Assembly: GCF_009696445.1 (NCBI RefSeq)
Contig: NZ_VULZ01000019.1
Span: forward strand, 1-38,942
Length of the DNA: 38,942 nt
DNA from: Porcincola intestinalis
Lineage (GTDB): Bacteria > Bacillota > Clostridia > Lachnospirales > Lachnospiraceae
Direction: 5' to 3'
Shown: positions 33,213-38,942 of the stretch, piece after piece
How positions within the stretch are numbered: position 1 is the stretch's first letter
Layout: each line of letters begins with the position of its first letter
Notes under the pieces: model-generated
What the model was told of the DNA's origin: nothing
The model's input: only the letters and a program-made list of their open reading frames with translations
Database searches by the model: none
Position numbers and translations under genes: made by a program

Positions 33213-34072
33213 TGTCTGAGAATGAGAGAGCAGCCCGCAACAGGAAGATCACGAAGATCATCATGTGGATCGTCCTGCTGATCCTCTTTATTATGATTGT
33301 GTTTCCGTTCATCATGGTCGTGATCAATGTCTTCAAGACCAAGGCGGATATCAATTCTCATCCGTTGGCACTGATCGGCAAGCACGGCTTCACGACGAAG
33401 AACTTCCCGAAGGCTATGAAGAAGATGCACTTCTGGAGAGTGTTCGGGAACTCCCTGATCATCACCCTCAGTTCGACGGTGCTGACCCTTCTTCTTTCCG
33501 CGATGTGCGCGTTCGTGCTCGTCCGGAATAAGTGGAAGGCGTGCACGCTGCTGTTCACGATGATGATTGCGTCCATGGTCATCCCGTTCCAGGTTCTGAT
33601 GGTTCCGCTCGTTTCCTTCTACGGCGGCCTTCTGAATGTCCTGAACCACAGGCTTACACTGATTCTGATGCATACCGGATTCTCGCTTTCGATGGCGACT
33701 TTCCTCTACCACGGTGCGATTCACACGAACATTCCGCTGGAGCTGGAGGAGGCGGCGCTGATCGACGGCTGTACCAGGTGGAAGACCTTCTGGAAGGTGG
33801 TCTACCCGCTGCTGACGCCGACGACCGCAACGGTCGCGATCATCGACGCGATGGCATTCTGGAATGACTACCTGCTTCCGAGCCTTGTCCTGACAGACAA
33901 GAGCCTGTACACGATCCCGATCGCGACACAGGTCTTCTATGGAACCTTCTCGACCGATATCGGACTGATCCTGGCGGCTCTGCTGATGGCAATGCTGCCG
34001 ATCCTGATCCTGTATGTCTTCCTTCAGAAGTACATCGTCGCAGGTGTCACCTCCGGAGCAGTCAAGGGATAA
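33212..34072 (+). CDS. Sugar ABC permease (MalG-like)
   Basis: 286 residues with six membrane segments and the loop ELEEAALIDGCTRWKTFWKVVYPLLTP. Starts in the TAATG overlap with the previous gene. No ATPase gene for this importer is present in the window, so a shared MsmK/MalK-type ATPase elsewhere is expected. Confidence 0.93.
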   Translation: MSENERAARNRKITKIIMWIVLLILFIMIVFPFIMVVINVFKTKADINSHPLALIGKHGFTTKNFPKAMKKMHFWRVFGNSLIITLSSTVLTLLLSAMCAFVLVRNKWKACTLLFTMMIASMVIPFQVLMVPLVSFYGGLLNVLNHRLTLILMHTGFSLSMATFLYHGAIHTNIPLELEEAALIDGCTRWKTFWKVVYPLLTPTTATVAIIDAMAFWNDYLLPSLVLTDKSLYTIPIATQVFYGTFSTDIGLILAALLMAMLPILILYVFLQKYIVAGVTSGAVKG

Positions 34073-34086
34073 CAGCTGACAACACG

Positions 34087-34131
34087 GGCGCGGCAGAACG
34101 TACAAGGTGGTGCGTTCGCTGCGCCTGTTTT
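34087..34131 (+). terminator. Terminator-like hairpin before the amylosucrase gene
   Basis: GGCGCGGCAGAACG pairs with CGTTCGCTGCGCC (one bulge), followed by GTTTTC. It lies between permease and amylosucrase and may act as a partial attenuator. Confidence 0.5.
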
Positions 34132-34151
34132 CATGTACAGGAGAACAGGGT

Positions 34152-36020
34152 ATGTTTGATGAATCAGGATGGAACAAGGAATTCAAGGAGCGCTTTAATC
34201 ACCGCTATGATGAACTGAAATGGCTGTATTTTTCACTCTACGGGGAGGATTACCAGGCGCTGGACTGGCTCACGGCGGCGATGTGGGACTATTATTCCGA
34301 AAGAAAGAGCAGCCTCAAGAAGCTCGACCGGCAGAGGGAGAAGAATCCGGACTGGTACAAGGGAAATGGACTTCTGGGTATGATGATGTACTCGAATCTG
34401 TTCGGCGGCAACCTTCAGGGCGTTCGTAGCAGACTGGACTACATCAAGGACTGCGGTGTGAACTACCTGCACCTGATGCCCCTTCTGGACAGTCCGAAGG
34501 GAAAGGACGACGGCGGATACGCGGTCGCTGATTTCCGGAAGGTGAAGCCGGAGCTCGGGACGATGAAGGATCTCGAGGAGCTTACAGAGGACTGCCACAA
34601 TGCCGGGATCTCGGTTGCCCTTGATTTCGTCATGAACCACACCAGCGAGGAGCACATTTGGGCGAAGCTGGCACGTCAGGGCGATTTGGCGGCAAGAAGC
34701 CGGTATTTCTTCTATGATAACTGGGACATCCCAAACCAGTTTGAGCGGACAATGCCGGAGGTCTTTCCGACGACGGCACCGGGAAACTTTACCTGGCTGG
34801 ACGACTGCAAGCAGGTCGTCATGACGACATTTTACCCATACCAGTGGGATCTGAACTATGGCAACTGTATGGTCTTTAACGACATGACCGCCAACATGCT
34901 TTATCTGGCAAACCGCGGTATCGATGTCATGAGGCTGGATGCGGTTCCATATATATGGAAGCAGCTCGGCACAAACTGCCGCAACCTGCCGCAGGTTCAC
35001 ACAATCGTCCGGATGATGCGGATCATCACGGAAGTCGTCTGCCCGGGCGTCCTGCTTCTGGGCGAGGTCGTCATGGAACCGTCCAAGGTCGTGCCGTACT
35101 TCGGGACGGTCGAGAAGCCGGAGTGCCACATCCTCTACAATGTCACGACGATGGCGAGCACCTGGAATACAATCGCCACGCGCGATGTCGGACTTTTGAA
35201 GCGCCAGGCTGATCAGGTGGCCGGGCTTCCGAAGGACTATGTGTTCCAGAACTACCTCAGATGCCATGATGACATCGGCTGGGGCCTGGACTATGACTGG
35301 CTCAAACAGTTCGGCATCGACCAGGTCGCACACAAGAAGTACCTGAACGATTATCTGACGGGGCGCTGGTACGGCAGCGACAGCAGGGGCGAGCTGTACA
35401 ACGACGATCCGAAGCTCGGAGACGCAAGGCTCTGCGGGACGACCGCATCCCTCTGCGGACTGGAGGCAGCGCTCTATGAGAAGGACAAGGCAAAGGAGGA
35501 GAAGGCGATTGCCTGCATCCTGATGCTGCACGCCTGGTTGTTCACACAGAGCGGCATCCCGGTTATCTATTCCGGAGATGAGATCGGACAGCTCAATGAC
35601 TATACATATAAGAAGGATCCGGAGAAATGGGCGGACTCCAGATATCTCCACAGAGGAAAGTTCCCGTGGGAGAAGGTTGAGAAGAAGGATCCGATCTCGA
35701 TGCGGATTTTCAACGCACTCAGAGTGATGGAGAAGCTGCGCGCAGAGCATGCAATCTTCTCCGGCCAGGCCGGGGTGGAGACGATGGAGACCGGAAGCCG
35801 TTCTGTGCTCGGGATTCTGCGTTATCTTGGAATGGATCAGCATCTGAGAGCGTACTTCAACTTCAGTGAGCAGACCCAGCACTTCTGGACCATGCCGGAT
35901 GACGAGGCAGAGCGGTATGTCGACCTGTTCTCAGGGAAGACGATGAAGGAACTCGGCGACCAGCTGGAGCCGTACGGATACAGATGGTATCTGGAGCAGC
36001 CGAAGGCAGTAGAAGCGTAA
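34152..36020 (+). CDS. Amylosucrase-like glucansucrase (GH13_4)
   Basis: 622 residues, no signal peptide. Compared from memory with Neisseria polysaccharea amylosucrase (about 636 residues): KSSLKKLDRQREKNPDW, YLHLMPLLDSPKGKDDGGYAVADFR, RLDAVPYIWKQLGTNC and CHDDIGWG all align. Nucleophile Asp263, acid/base Glu305 (LLGEVV), Asp373 and His372, plus Asp120 of the salt bridge that makes the sucrose pocket, are present; an Arg in WADSRYLHR is the likely partner. Amylosucrase makes alpha-1,4-glucan from sucrose and releases fructose; a sucrose hydrolase of the same subfamily is the alternative. The ATG at 34152 has AGGAG nine bases upstream. Confidence 0.88.
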   Translation: MFDESGWNKEFKERFNHRYDELKWLYFSLYGEDYQALDWLTAAMWDYYSERKSSLKKLDRQREKNPDWYKGNGLLGMMMYSNLFGGNLQGVRSRLDYIKDCGVNYLHLMPLLDSPKGKDDGGYAVADFRKVKPELGTMKDLEELTEDCHNAGISVALDFVMNHTSEEHIWAKLARQGDLAARSRYFFYDNWDIPNQFERTMPEVFPTTAPGNFTWLDDCKQVVMTTFYPYQWDLNYGNCMVFNDMTANMLYLANRGIDVMRLDAVPYIWKQLGTNCRNLPQVHTIVRMMRIITEVVCPGVLLLGEVVMEPSKVVPYFGTVEKPECHILYNVTTMASTWNTIATRDVGLLKRQADQVAGLPKDYVFQNYLRCHDDIGWGLDYDWLKQFGIDQVAHKKYLNDYLTGRWYGSDSRGELYNDDPKLGDARLCGTTASLCGLEAALYEKDKAKEEKAIACILMLHAWLFTQSGIPVIYSGDEIGQLNDYTYKKDPEKWADSRYLHRGKFPWEKVEKKDPISMRIFNALRVMEKLRAEHAIFSGQAGVETMETGSRSVLGILRYLGMDQHLRAYFNFSEQTQHFWTMPDDEAERYVDLFSGKTMKELGDQLEPYGYRWYLEQPKAVEA

Positions 36021-36064
36021 GACAGATGACAGCATGAGGCAGGAAGGCCGGACAGGAGAGAGAC

Positions 36065-37552
36065 GTGAGCAAAATACTGGAAGACGCAAGAAAGTACGAA
36101 GAAGAGATGGGAAGCCGCATCCCCGCGGATGCACGGCCTCATTTCCACCTGTCCTCGCGGGTGGGATGGATGAACGATCCGAACGGATTTTCCTGGTACA
36201 AGGGACAGTATCATCTGTTCTATCAGTACAATCCGTATGATACGGTCTGGGGACCCATGCACTGGGGCCATGCCGTGTCGGATGATCTGCTCCACTGGCA
36301 GTATCTTCCGGCAGCGCTGGCACCGGATGAGGAATACGACAAGGACGGCTGCTTCTCCGGATCCGCCATGACGATGCCCGACGGACGGCAGATGCTGATC
36401 TATACCGGCGTTGTCCGTGAGCTGGACGAGCAGGGTGTCCGCCGCGGGCTGCAGCGGCAGTGCGTTGCGGTCGGGGACGGGCTGAACTATGAGAAGATCG
36501 ACGCCAACCCGATCCTGACGGTTGAAAATCTGCCGGAAGGAGCGAACAAGTATGAGTTCCGCGACCCGAAGATCTGGCAGGAGACGGACGGGACGTACCG
36601 GATGGTCACCTGCTGTGCCAACCATGAGCGGGACGCGCGGATTGTCATGTTTTCGAGCCTTGACGGGCAGAAATGGAGTCGCGGAAAGGTCCTGATCCGG
36701 AACAATGGGCGCTTCGGGAGTGTCTGGGAATGCCCGGAGTTCTTCCGCCTCGACGGCAAGTGGGTGCTCCTGACTTCTCCGATGGACATGCTGCCGGAGG
36801 GCTTTGAGTACCATAACGGGAACGGGACACTCTGCCTGATCGGGGACTACGACAGTCAGACAGGAACCTTTACTCCGCAGAAGAACCAGACGATCGACTA
36901 TGGCATCGATTTCTATGCGACGCAGACAATTCTTGCGCCGGACGGACGCCGGATCATGATTGCCTGGATGCAGAACTGGGATACGACACCCGGCTACCGG
37001 CTGGAACCGACCACATGGTTCGGGCAGATGACGCTTCCAAGGGAGCTCAGCATCCGGGACGGGCATCTCTATGAAAACCCGGTCAGGGAGATCGAGACGC
37101 TGCGAACCGGCAAGGTCGCCTATGAACATGTCTATGTGGATGGAGATACGGAGCTTGAGGGCATATCCGGACGGCGGACGGAGCTGCTCATGGATATTGT
37201 GCCGGCGGATGAGGCGGCCGGCTTCAGGAAGTTCCAGGTGCGTTTCGCGTCAAAGGGCAGATATTACACAACCCTCAGCTTTCATCCGGAGGAGGGCATC
37301 GTGAAGATCGACCGCAAGTTCTCCGGTTCCAGACGCGCAATCATCCATCAGAGAAGGATGCAGCTGCGCCGGAAAGGAAATCACCTGAAGATCCGCCTGA
37401 TCCTCGACAGATTTTCGGCAGAGGCATTCTTCAACGACGGAGAACAGGTGATGACGGTGAATCTGTACACAGAGCAGGACGCGGACGGTATATCCTTCAG
37501 CAGCGAGGGCGCCGTCTCCATGAACATCACAAAATATGACCTGACCCTGTAA
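36065..37552 (+). CDS. Intracellular GH32 sucrose(-6-phosphate) hydrolase
   Basis: 495 residues, no signal peptide. WMNDPNG (nucleophile Asp38), RDP (166-168) and WECPEFF (acid/base Glu222) are the three GH32 motifs; a beta-sandwich C-terminal domain follows. With an ABC importer, free sucrose would reach the cytosol, so hydrolysis of unphosphorylated sucrose is more likely than of sucrose-6-phosphate. Start is GTG after AGGAGAGAGAC, 44 bases past the amylosucrase stop. Confidence 0.92.
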   Translation: MSKILEDARKYEEEMGSRIPADARPHFHLSSRVGWMNDPNGFSWYKGQYHLFYQYNPYDTVWGPMHWGHAVSDDLLHWQYLPAALAPDEEYDKDGCFSGSAMTMPDGRQMLIYTGVVRELDEQGVRRGLQRQCVAVGDGLNYEKIDANPILTVENLPEGANKYEFRDPKIWQETDGTYRMVTCCANHERDARIVMFSSLDGQKWSRGKVLIRNNGRFGSVWECPEFFRLDGKWVLLTSPMDMLPEGFEYHNGNGTLCLIGDYDSQTGTFTPQKNQTIDYGIDFYATQTILAPDGRRIMIAWMQNWDTTPGYRLEPTTWFGQMTLPRELSIRDGHLYENPVREIETLRTGKVAYEHVYVDGDTELEGISGRRTELLMDIVPADEAAGFRKFQVRFASKGRYYTTLSFHPEEGIVKIDRKFSGSRRAIIHQRRMQLRRKGNHLKIRLILDRFSAEAFFNDGEQVMTVNLYTEQDADGISFSSEGAVSMNITKYDLTL

Positions 37553-37577
37553 TTCCATGGTATACTGACCACATACG

Positions 37578-37722
37578 GCACCTGGCAGCGCACAGGAGAG
37601 GACGCTCAGCGCCAGAGGAAGCATCTGGCAGCGCACCGGGGCGGCACTCAGCGCCGGAGGCAGCACCTGGCAGCGCACCGGGGCTGCATTCAGCGCCAGA
37701 GGCAGCACCTGGCAGTATGCCG
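37578..37722. repeat. Tandem 42-bp repeats before the fructokinase gene
   Basis: Units start at 37578, 37621, 37663 and a partial one at 37705. Each has GCACCTGGCAGCGCAC followed by CAGCGCC and purine-rich sequence. There are no unique spacers. They occupy nearly the whole gap between the GH32 and fructokinase genes. Confidence 0.85.
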
Positions 37723-37753
37723 GAAAAGGACGCACTTGCAAGGAGGATGGGAG

Positions 37754-38722
37754 ATGGCAAAGACGGTAGACGTGACAGCTCTCGGAGAGCTGCTCATCGA
37801 TTTTACGGAGAACGGACTGAGCAGTCAGGGAAATCCGCTTCTGGAGGCGAATCCGGGCGGAGCGCCCTGCAATGTTCTTTCAATGCTCCAGAACTATGGC
37901 AGGAAGACCGCCTTCATCGGCAAGGTTGGCGATGACATGTTCGGGCGGATGCTGACGGAGGCAGTGAAAAGCGTCGGGATCGACACAAGGGGACTGAAGA
38001 CCGATCCGGTCGTCCATACGACGCTGGCGTTCGTGCATACATTTGAGAATGGGGACCGGGACTTTTCCTTCTATAGAAATCCCGGCGCAGACATGATGCT
38101 GACAAAGGAAGATGTCGACGAAAAGCTGATTGAGGAGTCGAAGATCTTCCACTTCGGGACACTGTCCTCGACAGATGAGGGGGTACGCGAGGCGACCCGC
38201 TACGCCATCGACGTGGCGAAGAAGGCAGGCGATGTCATCACCTTCGACCCGAACCTCAGACCGCCGCTCTGGAGGTCGCTCGACGATGCGAAGAGAGAGA
38301 TCGAGTACGGTCTTTCAAAGTGCGACGTCCTGAAGATCTCGGATAACGAGGTTGAGTTCATGTGCGGGACGACTGACTACGACGAGGGTGCACAGATGCT
38401 CATCGATAAGTATCAGATTCCGCTGGTGCTGATCACGATGGGCAGAGACGGCAGCCGCGCCTACTACAAGGGACTGCGCGTCGAAGCGGCGCCGTTCCTT
38501 CAGGAGAAGACGATCGAGACGACCGGCGCAGGCGATACCTTCTGCGCAACCATCCTTCACTTTGTTCTGAAGTATGGCCTGGACGGCTTTGACGAGGAGA
38601 AGCTGAGGGAACTGCTCGTTACGGGCAATGCGGCAGCCTCCATCGTTACGACGCGGAAGGGCGCACTGAAGGTTATGCCGACTGTGGAGGAGATCCAGAC
38701 TCTGATCCGCGAACGCAGCTGA
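37754..38722 (+). CDS. Fructokinase (PfkB/ribokinase family)
   Basis: 322 residues. N-terminal GELLIDFTENG, NPGGAPCNVLSMLQNYGRKTAFIGKVGDDMFG, and the ATP/anion-hole signature ETTGAGDTFCATIL near residue 258, with the catalytic Asp in GAGD. It should turn fructose from either sucrose route into fructose-6-phosphate or fructose-1-phosphate. The ATG at 37754 follows AAGGAGG with good spacing; an ATG at 37736 does not. Confidence 0.9.
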   Translation: MAKTVDVTALGELLIDFTENGLSSQGNPLLEANPGGAPCNVLSMLQNYGRKTAFIGKVGDDMFGRMLTEAVKSVGIDTRGLKTDPVVHTTLAFVHTFENGDRDFSFYRNPGADMMLTKEDVDEKLIEESKIFHFGTLSSTDEGVREATRYAIDVAKKAGDVITFDPNLRPPLWRSLDDAKREIEYGLSKCDVLKISDNEVEFMCGTTDYDEGAQMLIDKYQIPLVLITMGRDGSRAYYKGLRVEAAPFLQEKTIETTGAGDTFCATILHFVLKYGLDGFDEEKLRELLVTGNAAASIVTTRKGALKVMPTVEEIQTLIRERS

Positions 38723-38824
38723 CTGGCATGCCGCTGCATACAGGTATGCGGGGACGGTTTTAAAACGGACAGGCATATCCATATGTTTCATAAAAAAGAC
38801 CGGGATGGACAAAGGATGATATGC

Positions 38825-38868
38825 TACCCCCAAGTAGGACAATGAAATATAAAACCTACTTGGGGGTA
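38825..38868. repeat. Perfect 14-bp inverted repeat ahead of a transposase-like ORF
   Basis: TACCCCCAAGTAGG (38825-38838) is the exact inverse of CCTACTTGGGGGTA (38855-38868). The six bases after the second arm lead directly into the transposase-like start. It may contain the left end of an insertion sequence, or a hairpin that lowers transposase expression from outside transcripts. Confidence 0.7.
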
Positions 38869-38873
38869 TTTCT

Positions 38874-38942
38874 ATGTCTAGGAAAAGCAAAATTGATCCG
38901 ATAGAAAAAGTAAAGATCATTGAACGGCTACTGGCAGAAGAG
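38874..38942 (+). CDS. Transposase-like protein, N-terminal fragment (window edge)
   Basis: The first 23 codons (MSRKSKIDPIEKVKIIERLL) are visible; the gene runs off the window. The start resembles helix-turn-helix orfA-type transposase proteins of IS3-like elements common in Lachnospiraceae. Its AT-richer codons differ from the preceding sucrose genes. No ribosome site was identified for the ATG. Confidence 0.6.
   Translation, partial: MSRKSKIDPIEKVKIIERLLAEE

Noticed and set aside
33179-34186. A 335-residue minus-strand frame opposite the permease gene
   Set aside because: His/Asp/Arg/Gln-rich composition typical of an antisense shadow; no domain seen.
34233-35882. A 549-residue minus-strand frame opposite the amylosucrase gene
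   Set aside because: It mirrors the codon pattern of a strongly conserved enzyme on the other strand and has no family features.
36065-37552. Strict sucrose-6-phosphate hydrolase of a PTS system
   Set aside because: The locus has an ABC importer and no PTS component, so phosphorylated sucrose is not expected as the main substrate.
37578-37722. CRISPR array
   Set aside because: The units are contiguous tandem repeats without unique spacers, and no cas gene is near.

Overview
The window looks like a G+C-rich chromosome segment from a Firmicute, most probably a Lachnospiraceae-type gut anaerobe. The support is an asrABC anaerobic sulfite reductase, a CarD-like regulator, a TPP-riboswitch thiamine-precursor importer, an ABC sucrose importer, Shine-Dalgarno sites close to AGGAGG, and monoderm-style secreted proteins. 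The taxonomic call is inference; no rRNA or marker gene is present.

Left edge (1-1700): a minus-strand gene resembling the Cas12a inhibitor AcrVA2 sits between two symmetrical terminator-like hairpins. It has its own extended -10 promoter, as a phage 'moron' cassette would. Beside it lies the 3' end of a broken ferredoxin gene. A MATE exporter follows. A divergent pair then comes: a Crp/Fnr-type regulator whose last DNA-binding segment has been lost, and an operon-like run holding an iron/cobalamin-type ABC importer (lipoprotein, permease, ATPase) and asrABC.

Middle (9.6-21.8 kb): a minus-strand trio (LRR protein, HExxH/VWA protein, MoxR-type AAA+ ATPase) resembles a chaperone-like MoxR/VWA system. 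It is followed by housekeeping genes: trmO, a CarD-like regulator, murI, a DUF1934 protein, a YigZ protein, and a class A penicillin-binding protein with a long Gly-rich tail. A small membrane protein of unknown function lies convergent to the PBP gene.

Right half (21.9-38.9 kb): two secreted trigger-factor-like proteins, the second lacking its FKBP domain; a uracil permease; a TPP riboswitch with terminator ahead of a thiamine-binding protein and thiXYZ; then a sucrose locus. That locus has a LacI-type regulator, a sugar-binding protein, two permeases, an amylosucrase-like GH13 enzyme, an intracellular GH32 enzyme and a fructokinase. It would import free sucrose, split it either into alpha-glucan plus fructose or into glucose plus fructose, and phosphorylate the fructose. 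No importer ATPase is encoded here. Matching LacI-type palindromes lie at the regulator promoter and the importer promoter. The window ends in the first codons of a transposase-like ORF preceded by a perfect 14-bp inverted repeat.

Most interesting items: the isolated AcrVA2-like cassette, the two-lesion C-terminus of the Crp-type regulator with a candidate operator in its promoter, the LRR-VWA-MoxR trio, the amylosucrase wired into a sucrose importer operon, and two ABC binding proteins without a lipobox.
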